A DNA stretch of 64,000 bases from Plectosphaerella cucumerina (Eukaryota > Ascomycota > Sordariomycetes > Glomerellales > Plectosphaerellaceae). Shown in pieces: positions 32,096-44,558 of the stretch. The notes beneath the pieces are model-generated. The model saw only the letters and a program-made list of their open reading frames with translations. It did not search any database and had not been told where the DNA came from. Positions within the stretch are counted from its first letter, which is position 1. Each line of letters opens with the position of its first letter. Position numbers and translations under genes: made by a program. The stretch covers positions 806,001-870,000 of the forward strand of contig JAGPXD010000002.1 of the NCBI GenBank assembly GCA_020746995.1. The letters run 5' to 3'.

Positions 32096-35000
32096 GGTGT
32101 GTGATAGTTGTTGTGGTGGGTGTTGGTTGTCGAAGAGGGAAGAGAAGTTGTTGGGCGCAGGACCGGGTGATATGGACCTGCGTCGGAACAGATGGCGTGG
32201 GAGGTGGTTTGCGAGGCGGTGTCAAGAGGCGGCGAGCAAACGTCAAGTCGTCGGTTCGAGGCGGCGGTGGTGGTGTGCCAAACGGGAAGGGGAGGGCGGC
32301 AGCCTCGGCCACCTTGCGCCGAGTATCTAAAAGGTCCCTTCTTGGCTGGCCCGACTCATGTGATAGACGGACGGAAGACTGGGTAATCGTTTGGTTCCCC
32401 TTGCTTGTCTTGCTAAGCAAACGTCGTTTCCTCCAAGCTGCTGCAGGAGCGTTGTCGTCGAGTCGTCCACGTGTGGCGGGCGGGGGTGGTGGTGGAAAGG
32501 CGTTGGGCTCTCGGGCGGCGGTCACAGCATGTGTGAGTGCTGGGTTTCGTCAGGTTGAACGACAGGTTCTCGCGGGGAGTTGCGCGCAGTGTGGGCGTAT
32601 CTGGCAGCTGGGGCGGGCAACAGCTGTCGAGCCAGACGTGGTCGAAGGCGAGAGGGCGAGAAGGGGGGGTGGGCGCGAGATGTATGGGCCGGGACGCGGG
32701 TGACCTGCAGAGGGCGGGATGTTGACGTGGTGCGTTCGTTCGTTCGGTTCGTGTGCTGTGTGCTGTATGTGTTGTGTAGGTTGCGGTTGTCTCCCGGATA
32801 TCTTGTCTGACAGAGATTGACCTGGCGCGGGATCAGGAGCGCTGGTTGGCTGGCGGCATGGTTGGATGTGGGAGGTTGAGGAGGTGAAGTCTGGCGCGAG
32901 ACGGGAGAAACAAGAAAACGATGTTCAACGGGCGGGAAGAAGTGTGCTTTGAGATGGAGGTGTGGGTGGGTGGGCGGACGGGTGCTGCTGCGATGGTTGG
33001 TGTGGGCGGGCAGGCTGGGTGTGTGTGGGTGGGCTTTTCCCTTTTCCAGGATCTCTCTCTGCTGTCCCTCTGTCTCTGTCAGTGACGGTAGAGCTTGGGT
33101 CGTGGTGTGGTGCGGGTGTGGTTTTCCTCCCCCGGCCGGCGGATTGTGTTTCCCAGGTTCTGGGGCCCGCGGGGGTCCTTCCCAGATGGTGGCCCCTGCC
33201 CTTGCCCTCTGGGCTTTGGCTTGGGTGGGGAACACGACCTTTGACGGCAGGGTGGGATGGCCACCTTTTTTTTCTTGGGCGTGCCCTGGGACATGGACGC
33301 CCCCCGGGGCCCAGTGCAGAAAGAGCGCCTGAGCGAAAGAGGGCCACCGACCCGGCCGGGAGCCTCGCGTATCCAATCATGCCGCTGCCGAAGGAGGCCC
33401 AGCGTGGTGGAGGGCAGTGGCGCCGACGGAAGGACAGAGGGGACAGAGCTTGACGAAAGGGGAGTGCGTCTGCGACGGGGGCGTGTGCCGTCGTAGCTTC
33501 CTTCTCGCGAGCCACCGGAAACTTGACAGGTACATTGCGACCCAGCCTTCGCCAGCCCAGCCGGCATGTCCCGCCAAAGTCCTCCCTCGTGGGCGCCGCT
33601 GACACCATAACCTGCAGCCTAGCGGCGGCACCCACGTCCTTCTTCTTCCATCCTCCCTGCCTCGGCGGACGGGACTGACTTCTTCTTTCTCAGGTCCCAG
33701 GCACGGAAAGGCGCTGCAAGTGGCGCCGGGGCGGGACCCCCGCTCCCCCCTTTCGTGAGACACAGCCAGATGCGCGGGCCTGACCTGGCAGTCATGTTCG
33801 GTCACCATTCGACCGTCCGCCCACGGTGGTGCGACCCGCGCGCGAGCTCTGTGCGCATCGCATGGCCTTCCAATGTTCTCGGATTGATGAAGCCAAGCTG
33901 CTCACCCCCCCATGCCTTGCACGTCAAAAAGGAACCAGTCGTACGAGGAGGGGAGGGGAGGGGAGCACGGCAGCATTGCGGGAGGGGGAGGGGAGGCAGG
34001 AAGGTCCAGCCACCTGTTGTGCGGGCCTGACGGCGCGCTGTGCTGTGCTGTGCCCCGTCGTGTCGGCCTGCCGTGGGCGGCGGAGGAGACGCTGGAGGGG
34101 GCCCGGGGGGCATGGGAGGAGCCCGCTGGGAGGGACTTTGGGGCTCCTTGGGGGCCAGAGACCCCGACACCCGAGGGCGCCGGGTGGACAACACCTCAGG
34201 CTCCCGCTGTGACGCAAGGTCGGCTTCTCCATTTTGTCAGCGAGCGCGGAGCTCGGGCTTGAGTCCCTTGACTCCTCCTCGCCCTCGCTCGTTCGGCTCC
34301 AGATGCTTTTCTCTGCTCGCCAGATCCAACACCCGTTGGGGCAGGGCAAGCAGATGGCTGCCATGGAACCGACAACCACCACCCTCGGCAGCCCAGCACG
34401 TGTCCCTCGGCCCTTCTCCCCTCTTCGACCGTGACCGCCGTTGGGTTGCAGACAGCTCGGTTCCAGCACTCTGGCAGTCGGAAGCTTGCCCTTGCCCTTG
34501 CCCTGGGCGGCGGCTCCCCCCCCCCCCCCCCCCCCAGGGCCGTCCTCCCTTCTGCAAGGGCCTGAGGTGGCATTGGGCAGGTCGGAAGGCCTTCCCCGTG
34601 TGCTGGGTCGTGGAGCCCAGGGTCACGACGGCCTGCCGTTGTGGCCGAGGAAACAAGATCCAGAACCTTGCCTGATGGGGGATGGCTCCAAGGCACCGCC
34701 AGGCCTTCCGGTGCAGGGATCAAGCCAGAAGCAGTGGAGCCCGCTTTCCCGCCTTCGCTCGTCGTGGCCGGTTCACGGTTCGCCGACGCAGGGCCCGTCC
34801 GTCGCTGCGCCGTTTGCTTTCTTCTTTGGCGGAGCAGGTCCGCGGGTTTCTGCGATGCGGTGCTGTCAGAGCTCGGGGCCTCGGGGAGAGGGGGCGAAAG
34901 ATGGGGGGACGCGCCGCCGATTCTTCGTCTTTTCAAGAGACACTTGACCGCCAGACCGCCGCTCGGTTGCGGCCAGTGCTTGTCTACCGGACACGGCACG

Positions 35001-38000
35001 CTGCACCGCGGTCGCAGACGGACTGCAGACGGCACAGAACAATGACGGCTTCTTCCCAGAAGATCGGCTGAGGGATCGTCCCTCCGTTTGCTCTGTCGGG
35101 ACAGCGCCCCCAGGCCCAAAGAGTCCGAGTTCGCACGCGAGGTCCGTCCAGGAAGCCAAGTGGACGATCCAGAGGTCTGGACCGTTCCGTCGAGCGACTT
35201 TTGGGTCCGTCAGCGACTCCGTTCTGCTGTGGTCCCCTGATCCCTGACACGTGAACCGCGCCGTCGACTGAAGTGTGGGAGGGCTCCGTATCCCCGACGG
35301 GGGTTTGGGGCGTCGTGGTTGTCTGCTCAACAGCGCCCGGCCCGTTTGCTTGTTTGGCCGATGATTGTTGACTTTTCTAGCATATTTTGTTTGCTCGACC
35401 TTGCGAGTCGGCTCGTTCAACCACGCAGATCCCAAGTTACAGTTGCAGATATCTTTCATCAGTGGCATGCTTCGGGACTTTGGGTGGTATTCTTGCCGAG
35501 CTCAGCCAATTGCAAACTGAAGCATATTGGGAGGCAGAACAGCTTTTCAAGCCGAAAGTGTTTGCTGTGAGCTCGTTTGTTGTGAGCTCGTCAACGAGCA
35601 AGGACGCATGATTCTTGATACTCAGGTCCAAACAGCATCGATCAGTGATCTGCAGCAGACCACGTTCAAGCTGTCTTAGTTCTCCGGACATCGAGATCTC
35701 ACATTCCAACGAAAACAGACGGCTCATTTGTGACTCGACACTCATGTCTGCGAAACTCCAAGCGTGTGCTGGCTGACTCATCAGTCCCAACCATCGATTC
35801 CCATCAGAGGTCGTCTCGTTGCCTTGAACAAGGTGACGCCTACAACACTGCCATTCTCATCGACAGTGATCTGATTTTACTTGTAACCCCAGTTCCACTT
35901 CCGAAACTACCTGCTAATGTTTGATGTTTCCCCGAATGATAATGTCACCATCATGTCGAGTTGAAGATGTCATGCTGGAAGCTCTCAGTCAACCCGTCCT
36001 AACCTCGAAGACCTACATGATTAACTTCCAAAGCATACAGTCTTTGAGTCATTCCTGACGTAGTTTGACCGCCAAAGTCAAGCTTGCTCCCTCAAGCTCA
36101 AGTCTCTCACCTTCGTGAAGGCTCATTCTCCCGACGGCTACAAGTAATGGTCATCACGGGAAATTCCCCAGCAGAATTGCCGTACTGGGGACGAAGCGCT
36201 TGGGGCTCCGCATCGTGGTGCGCCGTGAACGGAGAGGTCCCCGAAGCCGTTATTGGGTCCAAGGCGCAGCAGATGGCTGACCCACGGGAACTGATTCATG
36301 AAGTTTCTACGAAAAACGGAGCATAAGCCTCAACTGCCCTGGCCCTCCCAAGGGTTACAAGCGGGGCGGCTCCTAGCAGGTGGGCTGTGTGGTGGTTAAT
36401 TCGAAAAGGGCTGTGGCATCATCGGTCGCATTTTTGGTTGATTCTTCGAGCGCGCCCTGACATGTCCTTCCAGGCTTCTTCCTGGTTCGACCTCGGATCG
36501 CCATCACCACCTTCCCTATCCGAATTAGAGCAAAAGCTGATCATCAGGGGGAGCTTCCTGCTCTGCCTTGTGTTGCTTCCCAATTCAATTCAATTGGAAT
36601 CCTTAATCCGTCTTGGGCCAGGGCTGTGCGATTGAAACGGAAGCGACCGAGGGGACGGGAAATGTTAGTCAGCCGAACGGGACGAGGTGTTGCGTCATCG
36701 CTTCTTGGTCGCTGATGGAGCTTCTGGCGTTGGGACGGCGCGAAAATTTTCATCAGCACGCACGTTTTTCTTATTCTCCGGCCGACCGGTTGACCGAGCG
36801 TCAAAAGACAGGATGAATGGACTGAAAAATCAATCACCTGTCGTCTTGCCACGGAGGCGGAGTCACCAGACACTTTCCTTCCTTTTCCACGTCAAACCTG
36901 AGACTGGCTATCGAACCCGGGACGTTTTCGCAGTTCAGCTAAATGATGGAGTCACATCAGACCCGACGTCGATGGATCCTGACGGGACCGTGACGGCAAT
37001 TTGGATACGAAGTGCCACCCGCAGTGACGCAAACTCCTCTCCTTGCACCCGGTGTTGAACCGAGCCCTGAACGCGGAGGATGCCTCGCACAATTGCCAGG
37101 ACGGCTTCCGTTGCTTGCTCGCGTGCCCAGTCCCCTCCCTCCGACACCGTCGTCGCAAACCGAGCAAGGCTTGCCAGTGACTTTAGCCTACTCCTGGGGT
37201 CCATCTACAGATCAAGTCCGCAGACCAGGAAGACCTTCCCAAGAAACCGCTGCCATGCCCATTGGGGACTTCTTCCGCTTCCTTTTCCCGCCCACCGATT
37301 GGCCAACGCGACGCTGTCAAGGATGTGCCACGAGCTGCCAGGCTGATCATTGCCCTGTGCCTGGATTGACAAGGACGACAATCGTCGATGACGCTCGATG
37401 CTCGTTTTCTTTAATCTCGTTGTCGAAAACAAGCTCCAATTTCCAATCGACGATGGCCATCTGCCGGTGGGAAACCCTGCCGGTTGGGAAACCAGAACAC
37501 TGGCACAGACGGAATCTCCCAGCCGAGGCACATCCCAGTCCCCCGGATTGTTCTTGACTTGACGCCGTCGCCCGCGCCAGCGCCAGACCATGACCCGACC
37601 GGACACCGGCGACGTGCATCCCGTCGTCGACTCGGACCGCTGGCTTTTCTCGGAGGATGCCCCAACTGCGTCGAACTCGCACTTCACCAACACCCCGACG
37701 CGCGAGAGGAAGCACCCTGCATGCTGACGGCCATGCCCGCAGCCCGCAGCTCGCCCCCCGAACTCCTGCTCCTGCCATCGCTCGTCTCACGTCGCACCCG
37801 CAGCGCGTCCAGATGCGGGGGACGTCCTCGGCGCATCAAAGATGCGATTTGTCCTCCCCGGGAGAAAGCCCCCTCCCCCTCTTCTCGCGTAATCCTGCTT
37901 AACTACAGGGCGATGCTCCTGACGTCGTGACACCGGCAGGCCGGGTCTCCGGCCGGCGAGAGAGCGAAGGTGGTTAGAGCTCATCGCAGTCTATCTGACG

Positions 38001-41000
38001 AGCGGTTCAGTGCCACGAGGGCGACGGTTGCTGCCGCTTTCCCTCGAGCTTCCCGTCCGTGGACGGACTGACCCAAGATGGTAGGCTCGCTCGGGAGCCA
38101 TTCCTGCTGGCACTGAGCCGCCTCTGAATACCATGCTTCGCTCTCGCGGACGTCCAGCCGTGCCATCCCGTGCCAGCCCATCATCATGCCACCGTTGCGG
38201 TACAATGCCCTGGTTCTCTGCATGCATGAACCTACATCCCGTCGAATGTCGAAGTTCACCGGCGGCTGCCGATGGAATGGGAATCGGAGACGGCCTGGAA
38301 TTCCGCCAGACTCACTCACATGTTTTCCATCGGTTCGACCCCGCCTACATCCATATTCCTGTTGGACCCTGCGGCAGAGAAACTCGACCGCCCCTCCCCT
38401 CCTTCACAGACTTCTCTGCCCGCTTCTTCCTGCAAGCCACTTCGACGGACGACGGTACAGTGGAGGCGCGTGAGAGTTCAGCCAGAGAAACCAAGCCAAA
38501 GCTGGCAATCCCTCACGCCGGCGGGCCATCTCACGGTCTTTTTCCAGGGACCTGGCCCTTTTTTCACCACCTGTGCCGCTCGCGAGATGGTTGCGTCACC
38601 CACTTTACCCGTGATGCCGCCGCACACCTTTTTCTTCACGCAACGGGCCTCTCCCGTGAGGCCTTTTCCCACCCCTCCGTACCTTGCATTAGCCACCGCT
38701 GACGGTGGTGGTGCGGCCTCGAATGCGATTTGTCTGGCGGGACAGCTAGCACCAGGGCGCACGCACGACTTGGACTTGGCCACGTTGGAGGACGGCTTGT
38801 TGGGGCTTTTCACCATGCAGGAAGAGCTTCTCGTGAGCTCTGGACGAACCTACACCTGCAGAAGGCTACTGTTGTCAGCGACTGGCCGCATGGGTTGTGC
38901 ATGCGCCGGGCTGGTGACGAGGCAGAAGGAGGCACACCGGTCGCGTCTCGAGGGTTGCATTCGAGGTTCAATTGAGCAGCACATGCCAACTGTTGCCCTG
39001 TTGCTAATCCTGTCTCGCTGCTTAATCTGCCCGGCTCTTCTTTGCGTCGCATCCTCTGCCGTCTTCACCGGCCAGAACGATATCGGACCATGGTTCGGCC
39101 TGATCCCAACAATCCTTCCCGCCCTCTCCCGAGTCCTGTCGGCCCGGCCTGCCTCTGGTCGTCGCATTGAAACCCTCGCTACGCCTCTTTAGCACCGGCG
39201 GCGACCCTCGTAATGAAAGGCACAGACGGACCAAAGGCCGGACACACCTCAGCTGAACCTCGACTCCCGAGAAGCTCCCGTCGGCCGCATCGTGACGGCG
39301 CGCCCGTGGTGAGCGTGGCCCATGCTTCCGGTGCGGGAGTGCACGTTCAGCCGCGCCGCATTGCCCGGGTACTAAGTTGAACTCCCCGATGCCATCTCGC
39401 CTTGCATCGCACGGTTCGCATCAGAGCCCAAGGGGTTCGAGGACGAACGCCGTCCATGCGCAGTCTCACCACCAAAAAGTTGAGACGACGGGACAGTGAC
39501 GGCTCGGTTTGTTTTTGTTTGCCCTCTCTTCCCCCTTTTTTTTTCTGTTTATTGTTGTTTTCACTCGCTGTCAATAGACGCCCGTCCCCGAGGGACTCGG
39601 ACAGTCGGGCCCTACGAACTCGGACGGCGTCGGCTGCTCCCTGAACTTTCTCCCAAGCGAGCGACCATCGCCTTCGTCCGAGCCATCCCCTCCCCCTTTC
39701 CACAGACTTCGCGCCATGCGCCGCCGTCGAAACACTGCCGCTTCCACGACCGCGCCGGCGGAACAGGGGCAAAAAGTCAATCGTCACGCCGTGGCCTCGC
39801 GAGCACCGCGCGCGAGCGAAAAAGCGCGTGGCACGCCAGAAGCCTGGTCTCCAAGAGGGTGTGATAAACCACCCCTGCCCCGGGAGACGTCCCGGATTTT
39901 CATAAACTTTTTCCTCGTCTCGTCGCGTCGCCCTCTTCCCACACCGGGCAATTGATCTACGAGCGTGCGCGCGGTCGAGAACCGGGTCCGCGACCGGGGG
40001 GGACCGTGGCAGACGGAAGCGCCTCCGACGATCAACCTCGCGACCTGGGTGGTCAGAGGATCCAGGGCTGGGAGGAATGACGAGGACGGTCCAAGAACGT
40101 TGACGCCGTTGATTCCCCCTCAGAGTAACTGCCTTTGGGTCAGAGTTGCGAGCTTCCATGTCGCGATGTCACCGTGACGGCGCAAGTGCCGACATTGACG
40201 CCTCCCGAACATATGCAGTTGAAGCGCAGACGCGCCGAGTTTGTGCCCAACAGACGAACAGAGCCCAAGGACGATCCTCAACAAGCTTTTCGCGACCCTG
40301 CCCCTGCCCCTGATGTCCATCCACATCAGGCCGATCTGGTGCCTGGGAGCCCGACCGGCCATAACCAGGGCATGTCGACATGTCGACATGTCGCAAGCCA
40401 CTGCGGCCGATGAGTGGCTTGACAGCCTGATCTATCGAAGCGACCTTGATCGTGCTGTTCTTGTTTGCGGGCTTGTGAAGTGTGGCGTGCGCTCATTCGC
40501 CCATGTCTCCCAGGGTGCCAGGCGGTGTGATTGGCAGCGCCGACGTTCCCCTGGCTGTCTTGTCGGTCTGGGAGGATACAGCACCACGTGGACGTGATGC
40601 GGGACGTTGCTTGTTCCCGGGTGGGTAGGTTCCGGGACGGTGAAGATATTGACATGAGGTGGGGGACAGGAACCTCGGAAGAGCGGTGTCCTGGACTCGA
40701 TGAAGCGCGGTAAAGAGATGTTCAAACGGATGCTTCAACATTGCATCCCTCCCTGCCGAGGTTTGACCTATGTGAGGCGATGCGTTGGAGGTCATGGGTC
40801 AACATATGCCATCCTTCTCCCCGGTCGAGGACCAAATGTGACTCACGTCACAGTGCAGTAATGATAAGGGGAAAAGCAATAAAACTAGGGTTGACATGGT
40901 TTGATTGTTTAAGATGGGTGTCTTGTAGACGAAGCCGTCTGACAAAAGCAATCCCACGACGGCCACTTTGATTGTGCATACCGTAGAGAAGCTCTCAGAA

Positions 41001-41076
41001 AGTTCCCAAATTATCTGTAAGGGCAATAGGTACCTACCTTATTCTGAGAAATGCCCTGAGAGAAGCAAACTTGCGA
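32096..41076. other. Nine-kilobase gene-poor region
   Basis: No frame with domain or splice support on either strand, although GC-rich composition leaves many chance ORFs up to about 300 codons (for example 38272-39192 plus and 39347-40159 minus). The first 3 kb upstream of the gene ending at 32095 is rich in purine and pyrimidine runs, and a 20-base C run lies at 34516-34535. It may hold long regulatory or non-coding transcripts, or genes too intron-broken for me to see. Confidence 0.4.
34516..34535 (+). repeat. Homopolymeric C run (20 bases)
   Basis: An uninterrupted run of twenty C, possibly length-variable or an assembly-sensitive site. It lies outside any supported gene. Confidence 0.9.
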
Positions 41077-41118
41077 CCTTGCATAGTCAACCTTGCACAG
41101 TCAACCTTGCACAGTCAA
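41077..41118. repeat. 14-bp tandem repeat, 3 units
   Basis: CCTTGCACAGTCAA is repeated at 41077 (one mismatch), 41091 and 41105, just downstream of the tRNA pair in their direction of transcription. Confidence 0.9.
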
Positions 41119-41197
41119 CACAAAGCTGCTTCCAAAAACCCAACCTGCTAAAAAGAACATCAGAGTCATCATTTCCTCTCATTGACAAAACTGTAAG

Positions 41198-41302
41198 TGT
41201 CCGGAGTGAGGCTCGAACTCACGACCTTTGGATAACATCTTCTGTTGACAGAAGACTCATATCATATGAGACCAACGCTCTAACCAACTGAGCCATCCAG
41301 AC
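41198..41302 (-). tRNA. tRNA-Met (CAU), elongator type, with intron
   Basis: A full cloverleaf is readable on the minus strand: acceptor GTCTGGA pairs with TCCGGAC (one G-T), D-arm GCTC/GAGC, anticodon loop CTCATA-A, T-arm GTGAG TTCGAGC CTCAC, discriminator A. The stem keeps the T31-T39 mismatch also seen in yeast elongator tRNA-Met. A 31-nt intron follows position 37. Mature length is 74 nt before CCA. Confidence 0.95.
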
Positions 41303-41375
41303 ATGTCATCTTGTTGTAATCTGGAGCTCAAGACGCGAGAAACAGAGGCATGGAGAGCAAGACAAAAAGTAATCG

Positions 41376-41481
41376 TGTCCGGAGTGAGGCTCGAACTCAC
41401 GACCTTTGGATTGGATCTCCTGTTAACAGGAAACTCATACTGCTATGAGACCAACGCTCTAACCAACTGAGCCATCCAGAC
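41376..41481 (-). tRNA. tRNA-Met (CAU), elongator type, with intron (second copy)
   Basis: The mature sequence is identical in all arms to the copy 74 bp downstream, including anticodon CAU, but the intron is 32 nt and differs in sequence. A T5 run follows the 3' end on this strand (AAAAA on the plus strand near 41364-41368), a Pol III terminator. Confidence 0.95.
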
Positions 41482-41781
41482 TGGGATGTTGAGCCGGGGC
41501 TAAGTGTGGGATTACGGAGTGCGGTAGTGGGTCAAGGGGATCGATGGAGGTCGTGATGGGACTGATGGAGGGGCAAGCGGATCAGACTGGAGCAGGGTGG
41601 ACCTGGGAACCACCGGGGACGATGGGAGCTGGGTTTGGGGCAAGGTGTGGTTGTCTGGCGTGGATGTGGCTCTGGAGGACTAATGTCAATGTTCTGACAG
41701 GAATCTGTGAAATTACAATCATGATGACGATGCTTACTGTCCAGTGTCGTTAACAGGCTCCTGTGCAAACCTAGGAGCAGG

Positions 41782-42004
41782 CTATACGTAGTGTTGATTA
41801 TACTCGGTGTGGAGCCAGGGGTCCTTCAAAAGGTCCGTGGCCGAGAGGCGGTCGTGACTCTTTGGAGTCGCTGGTCAGCATCTTCTTCACAAAGCGGAGG
41901 AACATGTCCTTCTCCAGCCCCGTGATAACGGATGTGGAATTTTCGAAACTGAGATGTGATTCGGGGGCTGGGTGGCATTTTACCTTTTCACTCCTGGGGA
42001 CCCA
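41782..42004 (-). pseudogene. Relic of a Ser/Thr protein kinase C terminus
   Basis: Reading leftward, WVPRSEKVKCHPAPE is followed by FENSTSVITGLEKDMFLRFV and KKMLTSDSKES. This resembles the subdomain X-XI region of SRPK-like fungal kinases (…FLRFVKKML-W-P-R). The continuation LSATDLLKDPWLHTEY and a stop at 41784-41782 lie in a different frame, so there is a frameshift in the middle. No catalytic lobe precedes it. Best explained as a decayed duplicate fragment. Confidence 0.6.
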
Positions 42005-42167
42005 ATTCCCGGATTTCTTTCAAGATCTGTTTTTGTTTCCGGGCCATCCAAATTTGAGAACTAGTCTATGCCCTCGTAGACGCTTTCTGATGGCATCGGC
42101 GTGCTGTCTATGCCGTCCTCGGGGCAGGACAACACCCCTGAAAGAGCCGACGGTGCTGTCCATCCTG

Positions 42168-42941
42168 TTAGACCCCCTGAACCACTTCCTGTCCCGTGTC
42201 CCGAGTGAACTGACGGCCGTCGGGTGTCCTGTAAAGACTGGGATTCCCGCTCCTGCCAGAAATTGACCTCGGTGCCACAGACCTTGGCCCCATGGACCTT
42301 CCACTCATCGCCCTGGAACGGTCATCTTCTTCCTCCTGCCAGCGCTGCAGAGTCGGCGGGTAACCATCGCCCTGTATTGACTGTGGCAGGCGCCGCACGC
42401 CGCGAGAGCTAGCTCTAGTCCGGGACGAACCCGCGGAAGAGGGCGGGGCTGGGTGGCGATTGCCTTGTCGCGGCGACTGTGACGGGGCTGCCAAAAGCAA
42501 CCCTGGGTATGAGCCATCCACTCTCCTGACGCTCCTGTCTGACCTTACTGAGGGCGCGGGTGGGTATCGGCCACTCTGGTATATCGTGCGGGAGCCGGCC
42601 TGAGATGGCACCACGGAACGAATCGAGAGGGCCACAGATGGCTGATAGTGTTGCTGTGAAAGCATTACTGGTCCCGGAGCTGGTATCTGAGTGCCTGCAA
42701 TCTGATAGACGTCCACACGAGTACACACCGTTGTGCGAGTTCTCCTCGACTTGTGGCTTTTGCCAGACTTGGGTACCACGAGACACATCCTGCCTTTCTT
42801 GTCGTAACCCACTTTGGGCCTGTCGGGATTGTCGGAGGTGTCTTGCTTGGAAGTGTCTTTGTTGTCGTTCTTTTTATCCTTCTTCTTGTCTTTCTTAGCT
42901 CGTTGAGATTTTGAACCAAAAGCGGCGAGAATGAAGGACAT
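42168..42941 (-). CDS. Hypothetical basic, Ser/Arg/Pro-rich protein
   Basis: 257 residues, single frame, ATG 42941 (MSFILAAFGSKSQRAK). A Lys/Asp-rich stretch (RAKKDKKKDKKNDNKDTSKQ) is followed by a basic disordered region with repeated RS/SR and PS pairs. No domain or membrane segment recognised. It could be a real lineage-specific gene; the codon pattern is reasonable, but no conserved feature supports it. It ends 160 bp upstream of the kinase relic on the same strand. Confidence 0.45.
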   Translation of the reverse strand: MSFILAAFGSKSQRAKKDKKKDKKNDNKDTSKQDTSDNPDRPKVGYDKKGRMCLVVPKSGKSHKSRRTRTTVCTRVDVYQIAGTQIPAPGPVMLSQQHYQPSVALSIRSVVPSQAGSRTIYQSGRYPPAPSVRSDRSVRRVDGSYPGLLLAAPSQSPRQGNRHPAPPSSAGSSRTRASSRGVRRLPQSIQGDGYPPTLQRWQEEEDDRSRAMSGRSMGPRSVAPRSISGRSGNPSLYRTPDGRQFTRDTGQEVVQGV

Positions 42942-44558
42942 GTCTTGAGGATGCTGAAGACTGAAAGTTTGTGAGGTGATGTCGAACGACCTGGTTGAAA
43001 TTGCTGGATGAGTTGTTGGTAGTGTGTGGGGAACTACAACAAATTTCGGCCTCTTCTTGTAGATTTATACTGATGTGGAATTTCGGGAATTGTCACTTCA
43101 GCACTGGGAACAGGCAATTCACACGGCAAGTCAGCACTGGATCACACTTTTGGGTTGAGGCGTCTCGGACTCATGGAGCAACACGGCCCAACTGTTAAGC
43201 CTTCCAGTTTGGTTAAATGGAGACATGTGAGTAAGTGAGCAGGGCAATAATCAAAGGTCAAGTAAGTAATGAGCTGCCTACCTACACTTCCCCAGTTGAC
43301 ACCGATAGCGACGGTACCAAAACATAGGACGGACCCTGCACTGTTCTACGAAAAGCACGTACTGTCGCAGAAATTCATTACGGTCACAGAACATGACGAT
43401 GGCCTACTGAAGGGAATACCAGGACAGCCCTTTCACTTTGCAGCTTCTCCAATGGCAATTCTCAGCTCGTGGAATCTTGACGGAAGACATTTACAAGACC
43501 ATGTCTGCCGTCATGAGAACAGTATGTGTGCATCCGTGGGTCGGGGATGGGGGTGGCGCAGGACTTCCGTACAAGAAAATGATGCGCAACATGAGTGACC
43601 ACCAAGTGGCATCGATCTCAACAGGGCAGTCATACCTAGTTTGACTTGGTTGGGTCTCCAGTCTAGCTCGACTTACATTCTATCACAGGCTCCCAACATA
43701 GCGGGGACGCAATCTCAACCATTGTATGCTGATTTATTGATATTAAACGTATGACTACCTGGTCTGGTTGGGTTCTTAGGTATCGACAGAGACCATGGGC
43801 AGCCCACCGCTGCCTGGGGAGCACTCGTTAGTTGGTCCAAACGTAGGTAGGACTGTGCCGCATTCGATGCCAAGCCGGATCCGCAACCTCAAAAGAAGAA
43901 AGGAACCGATGATTTGTGTATATCCGTACCTCAGAGGCCATGTTTTGGGGCCGATCGCTGGGCGAGCGGGACGCCCGCGAGGGCCCGTACTGTACCTAGG
44001 TATCTTCTTCAAGAGGTATAATCGAGTCCCTCGCGGAACAGTGACAACCAACTTGCTGATGACGTGTGCGCAGACGGACAGGATGCCAGTGAAGTACACC
44101 TCGTAGTCGAGCCAACCCTGGCAGCCTAGCATGGAATGCAGGCCATGCAGGATGAAGGCCATCATGATGCAGCGCAGCGGGGACGCCCCAAAGGAGCTCG
44201 CCCGGGTTCTGTGCAAGACGGCCAGTGATCACCCAGCAACAGCATGGAGGGCCAATCGTTCCAATTGCATGGCAAGACATGAAACCCAGTTCGGTCTTGG
44301 TGCGGGCTGATGACGCGCGCGGGAGCAGGCAGCAAGTCCGAAACTCCGGGACTCGGGTGCCTTGAGGGTTGTTGTGATGCACGACAGTTGACCCAGGCCA
44401 GGCAATAAGTACAATCAGCACCTTCTACATTTCATTCACCAATTTCCGAACGACATCAAAGCTCAAGCCATCAAGCGATCATCAGTCTCCATTCCAGACC
44501 ACAAACGAAAGGCCTGAATATACCAGCTTCCCAACACCACCCCATCAATCACCTCACC
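42942..44558. other. Intergenic, nothing firm
   Basis: About 1.6 kb. A minus-strand frame near 44000-44216 (LHSMLGCQGWLDYEVYFTGI) is hydrophobic and may be an exon relic of a membrane protein, but I could not connect it to others. Confidence 0.35.

Noticed and set aside
32522..33376. 284-residue minus-strand frame upstream of the Ser/Pro-rich gene
   Set aside because: His/Pro/Thr-rich translation of simple purine/pyrimidine tracts; more likely promoter or leader.
38272..39192. 306-residue plus-strand frame in the gene-poor region
   Set aside because: No domain, mixed low-complexity content, no promoter or splice evidence.
39347..40159. 270-residue minus-strand frame in the gene-poor region
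   Set aside because: Arg/Gly-rich with no recognisable fold; typical of antisense frames in high-GC sequence.
43776..44216. Hydrophobic minus-strand frame near 44.1 kb
   Set aside because: May be a membrane-protein relic, but no adjoining exon could be joined in frame and no family matched.
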